NCBI GenBank assembly: GCA_947573605.1
Contig: CANPGM010000021.1
Coordinates: forward strand, 1 to 56,200
Source: an uncultured Roseburia sp.
Lineage (GTDB): Bacteria > Bacillota > Clostridia > Lachnospirales > Lachnospiraceae
Length of the DNA: 56,200 nt
Direction of reading: 5' to 3'
Of this stretch, positions 8,037 through 17,289 are shown piece by piece. The position numbers and the translations under genes are program-made. Numbering within the stretch: position 1 is the first letter of the stretch; each line of letters begins with the position of its first letter. The notes under the pieces are model-generated. The model ran no database searches, was not told the origin of the DNA, and saw only the letters and a program-made list of their open reading frames with translations.

Positions 8037-8438
8037 ATGTCGGATTTTATGGGCTGCGGCCTGAAATTTCCGCCGGAAGCAGACGCGGTCACGGGAAAGC
8101 TGAAAACGGTATCAAGGGAAGAGGATATTGCGGAGGCAGTCAGAATCATTCTTTTCACCGGAAAAGGAGAGCGCGTCATGCAGCCGGAGTTTGGCTGCGA
8201 TATTCGGAAATATGCATTTGCGGATATAAATACAACGACGCTAAACAGTATGGAACAGGATATTTTAGAGGCTTTAATCCGTTTTGAACCGCGGATCTGT
8301 AAGCCGCAGGTTACGATCGGAAAGGAGCGGATGCGGGAGGGAGTTTTGGAAATTAAAGTAAGTTATCTGGTCCGAACCACCAATAATCCGTATAACCTGG
8401 TATTTCCCTATTATATCAATGAAGGTATAAATCTGTGA
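8037..8438 (+). CDS. eCIS baseplate wedge protein, gp25-like
   Basis: 133 residues, the usual size for gp25/Afp9/TssE-like proteins. Motifs include MSDFMGCGLKFPP, the core EEDIAEAVRIILFTGKGERV followed by MQPEFGCDIRKYAF, and a C-terminal strand pair. The EFG triplet is the family's hallmark and helps trigger sheath assembly at the baseplate. The ribosome binding site is GGAAAGGGGAAAAGAG. It sits 70 bp after the spike gene and just before the two large wedge genes, as in known eCIS loci. Confidence 0.93.
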   Translation: MSDFMGCGLKFPPEADAVTGKLKTVSREEDIAEAVRIILFTGKGERVMQPEFGCDIRKYAFADINTTTLNSMEQDILEALIRFEPRICKPQVTIGKERMREGVLEIKVSYLVRTTNNPYNLVFPYYINEGINL

Positions 8439-8460
8439 TTTCACGGCGGGTACGGATATT

Positions 8461-11091
8461 ATGGTAAATCAATTAGATGAAAGGACGAAAAAAGAACTGA
8501 CAGAGCAGATCAGGAAGATGGCAAAGGTCTATACGCCGGAGTGGAAGTTTGATACGGACCATCCCGACGTCGGAGCGGCTTTGGCGCTTATTTTTGCAGA
8601 ACTGTTTGCAGGAACCGTAAACCGGTACAACCTCATTCCGCAGAAGCTGGAGCGGGATTTTTTCGCACAGATGGGGATTAAGAGGCTGCCTGCCGTCTGT
8701 GCGGAAGGGTATGCAGCGTTCGGTCTTTCCAGCCATGAATTTGGCGGAGCGGAACTTAAGAAGGGAACCGTCGTGTCAGGGCCGGATACGGAAGGCGAAA
8801 CGGTATATAAAACGGCGGAAACGCTTTATGTAACGCCGGCCGAACTGACGCAGATCATTTTTACGGACGGGCAGCAGGATTATATCGAGAAAAAAGAAAC
8901 GGACGGTCCGTTTTTTCCGTTTAAGGCGGAAAAAGAAAATCTGCAGGAACATGCGTTTTATCTCTGCCAGGACGAAACGCTTTCTGTCACGGGTGCGGCG
9001 GAGTTTCGCTTAAAGCTTGCGCCGTACGATAAAAAAACGGCGGGAGAGCAATTGAAGTGGATGGAACAGGCGGAAGAAATTTCAATTTCCTATGCCTGTG
9101 AAACCGGTTTTGAAGAATTTGCTTTCAGAAGCATGGATAACGGCCTGCTGCTTTTGAAAAAAACAGACGAACAGCCGAATCCGAAAAAGAGGGAGCTGTT
9201 TGAGAAAGAGGGCTTTTGGCTTTGCTGCCGCGTAAAAAAGCCGTGGAAGAGAGAACCGTTTTTAATCCGGGACGTTAGGATTTCGGTAAAAAGAGAGGGA
9301 ATTGAGCCAGATGTGATTCAAAACGGGGAGGGAGAACAAAAGAACGATTTTGTGCGGCCGTTCGGGGAATGTCCCGGATTATTCAGCGAGTGCTATATCG
9401 CTTCCGCAGAAACGCTGCAAAAAGCGGGAGCGCAAATCCGTATGACGTTTGAACTGGATTATGAAAAAATCCCGTTTGACCGCCGTGTATCGACGGAGCC
9501 GAACTGGAAGCCGATTATGAAACGTTCCGATTTCAGAACGGACCCGGAATATGAAGTTACGGTAGAGCAGGTGGTTTGGGAATATTATAACGGAAGCGGA
9601 TTTAGCAGGCTTTTTCTGCCTTCCGAATATGAAACGATGTTTAACGGAACGAAGCCGGGGAGGAGCGCAGAGGTTTCCTTTCTCTGTCCAAAAGACGCTG
9701 GGCTGCTGGAATGGCAGTGTGCGCCGACTTGCTATGTAAGAGTCCGGGTCGTCCGAATGAATCATTTGTATCAGGCAAAGGGAACGTATCTTACACCGGT
9801 AATCCGAAATATCCGGTTTCATTACGCCTATTCGGAAGAAGGAAGGCCGCCGGAATTTGCAGTGGCGGTAAACGGAATGGAGCATACCGTATTTCCGGCC
9901 GCGAAATTAAGAACGGGGTCCGTGCGCTGGGAGGTGTTTTCGGGGCTTACAAACCGGGGACGCAGTCTTTATCTTGGATTTGACCGTCCGCTTGCAAGGG
10001 GGCCGGTAAAACTATTCTGCGCCGTTTCGGCACAGGCGGAGATTACGCATCATGAAGTGGTATTTGATTACTCCCAAAAGGATGGTTTTGCGCCGCTAAC
10101 GGTTTGCGACGGAACGGATGGATTTCAAAAAAGCGGCAGTCTTTCGATTGCGGGCGAAACGGATTTTGCGCCGCTAACGGTTTGCGGCGAGACGGCATAC
10201 TGGATACGGATTACCGAACAGACGCCGCGCGGGAACTTGCGTGGCGAAGCGGCCGCGGTAAGAGGGCTTTACTTGAATACGGTAAAAATACGGGCAGAGG
10301 ACAGCGGGGAGACGGCGCGTCTTGGAAGCGCTGCCGCGTCGGCCCACAATCAGCCTCCCGGCGCCGTCAACCGCCTGGGCAGTTCGCACGGATATGTGAA
10401 TCGTGTGACAAATCCGATGCCTGTCTGTGGCGGTACCGACCCGGAAACCGTCTCCGAAGCGGTCAGGCGAGGCAAAGCGGCGATTCGGCACAGGAACAGA
10501 GCCGTTACTGCCGCAGATTATGAAGCGCTTGCGCGCGAAGCCTCCCGTTACGTGCAGAAGGCACGGTGTTATCCGGGCTATAATCTGCACGGGGAATACG
10601 AGCCCGGAAGCATGACGCTTATTATATTGCAAAAGGAGTTTGAACACGGACAGATTTATTTTGAGCGGATAAAGGAACGGATCGTTCAATATCTATATGG
10701 AAAAATGGATCATGCGGCTGTAAAACGTCTGTATATTGCCGAGCCGCAGTTTTTGCGGATCAATTGTTTTGCGGATCTTGTCGTTTCGGATCCGGAACGC
10801 CTTTTTGAGACGCAGGAGCTGGTGAAAGCGGAACTGACAAAATTTATTCACCCGGTGACGGGAAATTATCACGGACACGGATTTGCAATCGGTTCCCTTC
10901 CGAATGAAGTACAATTGACGAACGCCGTTAAGAATCTGCCCGGCGTCCGTTATGTAAGAGAACTTCGGGTTACGACGGCGCATAGGACGGGCGGAACCGG
11001 CAGCATCCTTACGGATAAAGGAACCGGCTTTAGCCGTTATGCCGTAGCTTTAAGCGGAACGCATACGGTCAGGGCGAGCGCGGAGCAGTAG
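8461..11091 (+). CDS. eCIS baseplate J-like wedge protein 1 (Afp11-like)
   Basis: 876 residues. It opens with LDERTKKELTEQIRKMAKVY and DHPDVGAALALIFAELFAGT, typical of the large putative baseplate assembly proteins of eCIS clusters. The C-terminal part (NPMPVCGGTDPETVSEAVRR...AIRHRNRAVTAADYEALARE) carries the baseplate J signature, and the end has the usual hand-like repeats (FIHPVTGNYHGHGFAIG). It should form the wedge around the hub and link to the sheath. Within it, residues about 542-575 contain a duplicated FAPLTVC segment with a 23-bp identical DNA repeat 78 bp apart. Length is within the family range. Confidence 0.92.
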   Translation: MVNQLDERTKKELTEQIRKMAKVYTPEWKFDTDHPDVGAALALIFAELFAGTVNRYNLIPQKLERDFFAQMGIKRLPAVCAEGYAAFGLSSHEFGGAELKKGTVVSGPDTEGETVYKTAETLYVTPAELTQIIFTDGQQDYIEKKETDGPFFPFKAEKENLQEHAFYLCQDETLSVTGAAEFRLKLAPYDKKTAGEQLKWMEQAEEISISYACETGFEEFAFRSMDNGLLLLKKTDEQPNPKKRELFEKEGFWLCCRVKKPWKREPFLIRDVRISVKREGIEPDVIQNGEGEQKNDFVRPFGECPGLFSECYIASAETLQKAGAQIRMTFELDYEKIPFDRRVSTEPNWKPIMKRSDFRTDPEYEVTVEQVVWEYYNGSGFSRLFLPSEYETMFNGTKPGRSAEVSFLCPKDAGLLEWQCAPTCYVRVRVVRMNHLYQAKGTYLTPVIRNIRFHYAYSEEGRPPEFAVAVNGMEHTVFPAAKLRTGSVRWEVFSGLTNRGRSLYLGFDRPLARGPVKLFCAVSAQAEITHHEVVFDYSQKDGFAPLTVCDGTDGFQKSGSLSIAGETDFAPLTVCGETAYWIRITEQTPRGNLRGEAAAVRGLYLNTVKIRAEDSGETARLGSAAASAHNQPPGAVNRLGSSHGYVNRVTNPMPVCGGTDPETVSEAVRRGKAAIRHRNRAVTAADYEALAREASRYVQKARCYPGYNLHGEYEPGSMTLIILQKEFEHGQIYFERIKERIVQYLYGKMDHAAVKRLYIAEPQFLRINCFADLVVSDPERLFETQELVKAELTKFIHPVTGNYHGHGFAIGSLPNEVQLTNAVKNLPGVRYVRELRVTTAHRTGGTGSILTDKGTGFSRYAVALSGTHTVRASAEQ

Positions 11092-11109
11092 AAAAGGGGA
11101 GGAAAACAA

Positions 11110-13230
11110 ATGCTTCCACAGATCATACTGGACGATGAGAAATTTTCTGAAATAACGGATGCGGCAGTCCGGCGGATTCCGGGTCTTTGCCCGGAATGGA
11201 CGGATTATAATCTGCACGATCCGGGCATTACCATCATAGAACTGTTTGCATGGTTAAAGGAGCTGCAGCAGTTTCATCTGGACCGGACGGGGGCGGCGCA
11301 GCTTCCCAAATATTTAAAATTTATGGGACTCTGCCTTCGGGGCAGTACGCCGGCCGAAGCAGAGCTTTTACTGGAAAATCTGCAGACCCCGGCATTCTAT
11401 CCTAAGGGCAGCCGCTTTTTTGCCGGAGACGTCTGTTTTGAAACGACGGAAAGCGCGTATTTCGATCCTGCAAATCCGGTAAAGCTGGCGCACGGGAAAA
11501 GAAGCGAAGCGGGAGATATCCGGTTTACGGATATGACGGATGTCGGAAAAGGCCTGCGTTTTCAGGCGTTTGGCGGCGCGCCCCAAGAGGGAGACATTCT
11601 GGCGGTAGGCTTAAACGGGCCGCTTACGCCGGGAAAAGAGCAGAGACTTTGTCTGCATTTTTTTTCCGGGGCGTCCGGGAGAAGAAATCCCGTTTCGGAT
11701 GGAAACGGATTCGACGACATAGAAGCGCAGCCGGAATTTTTTCCACTCGCGGAATATACGGTTTCCTATTGTACAAAAAGGGGATACCGCAGAGCGATAA
11801 TCGGCAAAGATACTACACATCAAATGCTTTTTGACGGGGTACTGTCTTTTTTTACAGGGGAAGAGATGGTAAAGGAGCGGGACGGGCTGTATTGGCTATA
11901 CATTGAACTGCAAAAGAGCGAATACGACCTTGCCCCAGTCATAGAAGAAATCAGTCTTTCCCGTCTGCATGTACGCCAGATACGCACATTATCCGAATCG
12001 TATACGGTCTCTTTGGAAAAAGAATATATTACAATCGGATCAAGACTTGCATTTGTCGGAGCATGTATGTGTTTTCTGTCCGGTGCGGACGGTTATTTCC
12101 GTTATAAAGGAACGCTCAGACGGGAAGAAGGACCGGACGGCGTTCGCTTTTATATGCCGAAGGGACCGGAAACGGCGGACCGGGAAAGCGCTTTGATTCT
12201 TCTGTACGAGCCGGACTGCAGGGAAAAGATCATGCCCGGAGAGGGAAACGGCATGCCGTTTTGGAGCTGCAGTACCGGGGTTTCCTCACTGTGTGGGAAA
12301 GGGCTTGCGATTCTTGGGGAAACGGAAAAGGGAAGCGGAGCGTACCGGTTCTGGGAGGCGCGCCCGGATTTTGACGCGTCGGGGCCCGCAGACCGGCATT
12401 ACTGTCTGGATGAGGAAACGGGCACGCTTTTTTTCGGCGACTGCGATCACGGATTGGCGCCGGAGGGAAATATGATTCTGGCCGCAGCGGCGACTACGCT
12501 TGGAGCGGAAGGAAACGTGAAAGCGGGCAGCATCTGCCGTATAGACGAAACGGCGGATACAAACGAAGAGCAGCGGGAAATACGGTCGGTCAGAAACGAC
12601 AGGGATGCAGCGGGCGGAGCGGACAGGGAGACGCCGGAAGAATGCAGGAAGAGAATGCAACAAAGGCAGAAGATACAGACGCGCGCCGTAACCTGCAAAG
12701 ATTTTGAGTCTCTGGTCAGGCAAACGCCCGGACTGGCAATTGAAAATGTGAAAGCGATACCCGCGTCGGAGCAGGAAACCGTTCTTGTGATCGTAAAGCC
12801 TTATTCATCCAAAAGAAAGCCTGCGTTCGGTCCGGCGTATCGAAAAAATATCTTACATATGCTGGAGCGGCGCCGGATGATCGGGACAAACATAAAGGTA
12901 CTGCCTCCGGAGTATACGGAAGTGACGATTTTTATAGAGGCAGGCGCGGATGGCGAACATGCAAAAGAGCGGATCAGAGAGCGGCTGACGACATATTTTT
13001 TAAGCATTCAGGCGGAGTTTGGCGTCTGCATTTCATACAGCGCGGTATACGGCATGATCGACGTACTTGACTGCGTATCGGTAATCAAATGCTTCAGTAT
13101 GGATGCGCGGGGAAAAAACGTAAGGCGCAGCAGAAACGGGGATCTGCTTCTCCCGGTCAACGGACTTGCCTGTCTGGAAGAAATCAACTGCGTCATTTCG
13201 CCGGAGCGTAAAAACGGGGAACGCTTATGA
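11110..13230 (+). CDS. eCIS baseplate J-like wedge protein 2 (Afp12-like)
   Basis: 706 residues. The N-terminus PGLCPEWTDYNLHDPGITII then ELFAWLKE, and FGDCDHGLAPEGNMILAA, are hallmark blocks of the second large eCIS wedge protein. A J-domain region follows (GGADRETPEECRKRMQQRQK and QTRAVTCKDFESLVRQTPGL). It partners with the 8461 product to form the heteromeric baseplate wedge. AAAAGGGGAGGAAAACAA gives a strong ribosome binding site, and the last four bases overlap the next start (ATGA), so expression of the two is coupled. Confidence 0.92.
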   Translation: MLPQIILDDEKFSEITDAAVRRIPGLCPEWTDYNLHDPGITIIELFAWLKELQQFHLDRTGAAQLPKYLKFMGLCLRGSTPAEAELLLENLQTPAFYPKGSRFFAGDVCFETTESAYFDPANPVKLAHGKRSEAGDIRFTDMTDVGKGLRFQAFGGAPQEGDILAVGLNGPLTPGKEQRLCLHFFSGASGRRNPVSDGNGFDDIEAQPEFFPLAEYTVSYCTKRGYRRAIIGKDTTHQMLFDGVLSFFTGEEMVKERDGLYWLYIELQKSEYDLAPVIEEISLSRLHVRQIRTLSESYTVSLEKEYITIGSRLAFVGACMCFLSGADGYFRYKGTLRREEGPDGVRFYMPKGPETADRESALILLYEPDCREKIMPGEGNGMPFWSCSTGVSSLCGKGLAILGETEKGSGAYRFWEARPDFDASGPADRHYCLDEETGTLFFGDCDHGLAPEGNMILAAAATTLGAEGNVKAGSICRIDETADTNEEQREIRSVRNDRDAAGGADRETPEECRKRMQQRQKIQTRAVTCKDFESLVRQTPGLAIENVKAIPASEQETVLVIVKPYSSKRKPAFGPAYRKNILHMLERRRMIGTNIKVLPPEYTEVTIFIEAGADGEHAKERIRERLTTYFLSIQAEFGVCISYSAVYGMIDVLDCVSVIKCFSMDARGKNVRRSRNGDLLLPVNGLACLEEINCVISPERKNGERL

Positions 13231-14387
13231 GAGCTACGACTGCTGAAAAGAAGAAATATTTTGTTTTAAATAAAGAAACGGATTTTGCAAAGGGGTTCGG
13301 AAGCGGAATCCAAACCGCAGACGGCGGAATCGGACTGGAGGAAGGCACGGCGGACGGCGTATACTATACGAAAATTTTCGACAGCAAAGAGCGCGCAATG
13401 TCCTGGCACAGATTGAAAATAGAAGGAGTGGGCCTTGACGACGCCTTTTTTCGCGTAACGGTATATGCGGCGGACCGTTTAAGTCTTTCACAAACGACGA
13501 AAACGGTCGCAGAGGTACTTGCAGACGGCGGCCTTTTGCAGGAGCAGAAAGACGCGCTGCTTTCTACTTACAGACAGGCGGAATTTGAAAAAGCCCCGGA
13601 CGCACCGCTTTTTTTTGTGCAGGGCAGGTATCTCTGGCTGAAAATCGAGCTAAAAGACAGGGGCGGCTTCAGACCGCACATACACAGGGTTCAGATCTAT
13701 TTTCCAAAGGCGTCGTGGCTGTCTTATCTTCCTGAGATCTATGCAGAGAATCAAAAAAGCGCATCTTTTTTAGAGCGCTATCTTGGAATTTTTCAGTCGA
13801 TTTATGAAGATATGGCGGAAAAAATCGAGGACATCCCGAAGCTTTTGGAACCGTCCGGGGAAAACGAAACCGTTTCCCGTATGCTTGCGGACTGGCTGTC
13901 CGTCGAAAACAGGGAACTTTGGACGAAGGAACAGCTTTTGTATCTTGTGAAAAATGCGGCAAGGCTGTATGAAAGCCGGGGAACCGTTTCCTGTTTCAGG
14001 GAGCTGATAAGGCTGTATACCGGGAGCGAACCGTATCTTGTCGAATATCATGCGATACGGCCCTATTTTGACGGCGGAGAGTACGAGCGGCTTTTAAAGG
14101 AGCTGTATACTTCAAACCGATGGGAGTTTGCGGTATTGACAGACCGGGAGGAGATGGGACAGGGAAACCGTCTTTTTGCGCTGGAGCAGATTGCGGAAAC
14201 GGCTAAGCCCGCTTATATGGGCTGCCGGTTTGTGGTATTAAGACCGTATCTGTTTTTGAATCGTCATTCTTATCTCGGAATCAACAGCGTATTGGGTCAG
14301 TACAAAGAACTCCGCTTAGACGGTTTGTGCGCGGTATCTTTTTCCGTACTGGCGGCAAATGACGCTGCTGCGGAAGAACCCCTGTAG
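13227..14387 (+). CDS. eCIS phage tail protein I-like baseplate component
   Basis: 386 residues. The N-terminal third has a carbohydrate-module-like beta region (YTKIFDSKERAMSWHRLKIE). The middle (SWLSYLPEIYAENQKSASFL, YLGIFQSIYEDMAEKIEDIP, WLSVENRELWTKEQL, YESRGTVSCFRELIRLYTG) matches the tail protein I family found at the outer baseplate. In phages this protein connects wedges to fibres. Here no recognisable fibre gene follows, so its outward partner may be the 592-residue protein encoded next. The start overlaps the previous stop by four bases. Confidence 0.88.
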   Translation: MRATTAEKKKYFVLNKETDFAKGFGSGIQTADGGIGLEEGTADGVYYTKIFDSKERAMSWHRLKIEGVGLDDAFFRVTVYAADRLSLSQTTKTVAEVLADGGLLQEQKDALLSTYRQAEFEKAPDAPLFFVQGRYLWLKIELKDRGGFRPHIHRVQIYFPKASWLSYLPEIYAENQKSASFLERYLGIFQSIYEDMAEKIEDIPKLLEPSGENETVSRMLADWLSVENRELWTKEQLLYLVKNAARLYESRGTVSCFRELIRLYTGSEPYLVEYHAIRPYFDGGEYERLLKELYTSNRWEFAVLTDREEMGQGNRLFALEQIAETAKPAYMGCRFVVLRPYLFLNRHSYLGINSVLGQYKELRLDGLCAVSFSVLAANDAAAEEPL

Positions 14388-14435
14388 TTTTGTCACTGAT
14401 AAAGATGCCGCTTGCGCGGCGGGATGGGAGGAAAT

Positions 14436-16214
14436 TTGAAAAATCTCAGTTATTTTCCATGCGAAAGGAACAGGTATTTTTACGGAAAGCTTTTAAGCGT
14501 CGACGATTTTGAGTCGGAGCAGAAATATATGAATGACAAGCGCAGAATCATTAACCGGTTTATGCACGGCTGCGGAGTCGTCTGCGGGCTCGGAGTCGTC
14601 GCGGTAAACGACGACACGGTTTCGCTGGAAGCGGGACTGGCGCTTGACTTTGCGGGGAGAGAAATTATTGTGGAGAAGCCTGTGTTAGAACGGCTGACGG
14701 ACATAGAGGGGTTTTCCGAAGAAGAAGGGACGGACAGTTATCTCTATCTCTGTATCGATTATTCGGAATACGAAAAAAATCCCGTTTACAGCGTGACCGG
14801 AGGCAGCAGCGGCGGGCAGGTCTGTCATAATAAAATCGCGGAGGGATTTCACATCTATCTGACGGGGCAGGAACCGGAGGAAGTGGTCGGCGCAGACAGA
14901 TACTATGAGGAAATAAAAACGGTATACCGGGGCAGCGGAATCCGCATCAGTCAGGTGTTTCCCCGATATGTAAAAAGCGGCGGCGAGTTCGGATTCCGTC
15001 TGATAGTGGAAAATATGGGGCAGAAACTGCCTGTTTCGTTCGGCTATGAGCTGGTATTCGATTGCTTGAAGAAAGACGGAAAAAAGTGGATGAAACTGAT
15101 ATTTGACGAACGGGAGCAGGAGCGGGCAAACCGCTATGAAATACCTGTAATGCTGCAGGCTTTCGGAGGAAAGGATGTAAAAGGAACGGCCACGGTGCGG
15201 GAAGGGAGTTTTTGGCTTAAGGTAGGGGATTATACGATTGTGGAAGAAGGCGGCAGGCAGGAACGAACAGAGAGTGTTGTCAGGATTGTGCAGGAGGATA
15301 TCAAACAGGTCGTCCGAAGGCAGTATTTTGAACATGCCATGCACGAGATTATAAGCCAAAACTACCATCAAAGCATTTACCTTGCCAAAATCAATCTGAC
15401 AAAAGCGGGGAATGCCGTTGTAATAGAAGACGTTGAACAAATGCCGTTTGGACAGTATATCTGCAGCGACGTGCTTTCTTCTATCTGTGAAAGGGCGTCG
15501 GAGGAAGAACGGAAGTCTCTGGGACGCAGACTTTCCGGCGCCGCAGAGATTGAAAAAAGAAAGGCGGATGTCCGGGAAAAAAGCGAGTCCGGATTCCGTG
15601 CGGCGGAAGGGACGGCGGTTCTTGAACTCGGTATCGGGGGGCTTGCGGGGCAGACTTTTTTTTCCAAACCCATTGTGCATGGATTCGGACCCGGAAATAT
15701 TGTTGTTCTGACAGGACTCATTTACGGGGATAACGAACGGTATCTCCGGTGCGGCGCTTCCGGTATTTTTGAGGAAGCATGTGCGGTACAGGGGGAGACT
15801 GCGGCCCGGATAGACCGGGAAGAGGGAACATTTGTCGTCGGAATCCGGCTTTCGGAACCGACGACGGCCGAACGGGTAAAAATCCGCTGGACGGCTTTTC
15901 GCGGCGGGATCGGCCGGACTGCGGAAGAAGAGATGAGGGAACTGTATCTGAAACCGGATATGGTCTATCTTTCACTGCGGGAGGACTATACTTTCGAGGC
16001 GGTTTTAAAAGGCGGCGCCGACGGACGCGTGACTTGGTCCGTCCGGGAAGGCGGAGGCGGAATGATTGACGAAAACGGAATGTATACGGCGCCTTATGTA
16101 CCGGGCGTCTATGAAATCCTTGCAGAGAGCGCCGCATATCCCGGCCTGAAAGCGTCTGCCTTTGCCGTTGTACGGGATACGCACCGGGAACGGCAGCGTG
16201 AAGAGAAGTTCTAA
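14436..16214 (+). CDS. Uncharacterised eCIS baseplate-periphery protein with C-terminal Ig-like module
   Basis: About 592 residues. The N-terminal NLSYFPCERNRYFYGKLL and DDFESEQKYMNDKRRIINRF, followed by MHGCGVVCGLGV, form a strongly conserved-looking block that I associate with eCIS-linked proteins encoded after tail protein I. The middle is beta-rich. The last ~80 residues (MVYLSLREDYTFEAVLKGGA, TWSVREGG, GMYTAPYVPGVYEILAES) look like a bacterial Ig-like fold, often used for adhesion or surface display. I chose the TTG at 14436 because GGGAGG lies four bases upstream; an ATG at 14424 has no ribosome binding site but is possible. It may be the host-contact element replacing a fibre (inference). 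Confidence 0.6.
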   Translation: MKNLSYFPCERNRYFYGKLLSVDDFESEQKYMNDKRRIINRFMHGCGVVCGLGVVAVNDDTVSLEAGLALDFAGREIIVEKPVLERLTDIEGFSEEEGTDSYLYLCIDYSEYEKNPVYSVTGGSSGGQVCHNKIAEGFHIYLTGQEPEEVVGADRYYEEIKTVYRGSGIRISQVFPRYVKSGGEFGFRLIVENMGQKLPVSFGYELVFDCLKKDGKKWMKLIFDEREQERANRYEIPVMLQAFGGKDVKGTATVREGSFWLKVGDYTIVEEGGRQERTESVVRIVQEDIKQVVRRQYFEHAMHEIISQNYHQSIYLAKINLTKAGNAVVIEDVEQMPFGQYICSDVLSSICERASEEERKSLGRRLSGAAEIEKRKADVREKSESGFRAAEGTAVLELGIGGLAGQTFFSKPIVHGFGPGNIVVLTGLIYGDNERYLRCGASGIFEEACAVQGETAARIDREEGTFVVGIRLSEPTTAERVKIRWTAFRGGIGRTAEEEMRELYLKPDMVYLSLREDYTFEAVLKGGADGRVTWSVREGGGGMIDENGMYTAPYVPGVYEILAESAAYPGLKASAFAVVRDTHRERQREEKF

Positions 16215-16228
16215 AAAGGAGGAGCGGA

Positions 16229-17248
16229 ATGGTAATTCGGACAGTCGAAAGAAGTTACCGCGTTATCCGTACTCTGGAAGGCAGCCGGGAGATTACGGCT
16301 TTTCTGTGCGATTCGGAGAACGGGAATCCGTTTCTGTTAATCAGGCCGAAGGGGCAGGCGCTTTCCCGGAACATGCTGCGTTGTTTTCTGGAACAGAGAA
16401 ACAAAGGAAATGCCGGGAAACCGGAGGATTGCTTTGTCAGAGAAGGCGTCGTGTGGGCGGCGTTTGCGTATGGCGGAGGAACGCCGATTTGCGAATGGCT
16501 GAAGGAGGGCAGACCGTATCGGCTGCGCGCTGCGCTGGGGCGGGAACTGGCGGAACAGATTTTCACAAGGAATCTGCCGGTCTATCTGCAGTATGAAGCA
16601 TTGCATCCGTCCAATCTGATGGTCAGTAAAGAAAGAGGCCTTTGCGCCAATTTCCTGTTTTTTGAGCCGGAAAAGTTTTCAAAGGATCTGCTGCCGGAGG
16701 TGGAAAAACGATTTGCCGACTGCCTTTCTTTGCTTTATGCGGAGGAATTAGAGGACGGGAAAGCGGAAGAATTATCTGATTTCCTGCGAAAACTAAAAAG
16801 CGCGGAATTTACAGACGGAACCGGAATTTACCGGGCATACCGCAAAGTCTGCGGGGAGCTTACAGAGGAACCGTATAAGGAAGGGGAAAAGAAAAAAGGT
16901 ATTTTGCCAATTCTTTGGGCAAAGGCGACGGAACATGGAAAGCATCTGTTTTTCTTTTTCTATTGGCTGCTTGTCCTGCTGCTTTGGGCCGGATTTGTCT
17001 ATGCCTGCGTTACGCCGCAGGAAACGCCGCAGGAGAGAATACGGTTTCAGAACATCGGGGAACTGCCGATTGACGGCTTTGATCCGGTTTATGTTCCGGC
17101 GGAAGAAACGGAGGAGCCGATACGGGAAGAGTTCATACTTCCGGCGGAAGAAACAGAAGAAGAGCCATTTCTGAAAGAGTTGCCGGAAACGGAGACGATC
17201 GGACCAGAGATGGGCGGACTTGGCATTGGCAGAGAAAGGGACGGATAA
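16229..17248 (+). CDS. Membrane-anchored kinase-fold (pseudokinase-like) protein in the eCIS cluster
   Basis: 339 residues. The first ~215 read like a degenerate protein-kinase fold: N-lobe strands (ITAFLCDSENGNPFLLIR), a hinge-like WAAFAYGGGTPICEWLKE, a helix, then EALHPSNLMVS in the place of the HRDxKPxN catalytic loop but without the catalytic Asp, and NFLFFEP in place of DFG. A Lys-rich stretch precedes one transmembrane helix at about 237-259 (LFFFFYWLLVLLLWAGFVYA), then an acidic ~80-residue tail. The layout resembles the T7SS component EssB/YukC (pseudokinase, membrane helix, outer domain), but the sequence relation is not established. Ribosome binding site AAAAAGGAGGAGCGGA. It is probably an envelope-linked partner of the machine. 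Confidence 0.55.
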   Translation: MVIRTVERSYRVIRTLEGSREITAFLCDSENGNPFLLIRPKGQALSRNMLRCFLEQRNKGNAGKPEDCFVREGVVWAAFAYGGGTPICEWLKEGRPYRLRAALGRELAEQIFTRNLPVYLQYEALHPSNLMVSKERGLCANFLFFEPEKFSKDLLPEVEKRFADCLSLLYAEELEDGKAEELSDFLRKLKSAEFTDGTGIYRAYRKVCGELTEEPYKEGEKKKGILPILWAKATEHGKHLFFFFYWLLVLLLWAGFVYACVTPQETPQERIRFQNIGELPIDGFDPVYVPAEETEEPIREEFILPAEETEEEPFLKELPETETIGPEMGGLGIGRERDG

Positions 17249-17289
17249 CGGACGGCCTGCAGACATGCGGCGTTACGGCGGGGAATAAT

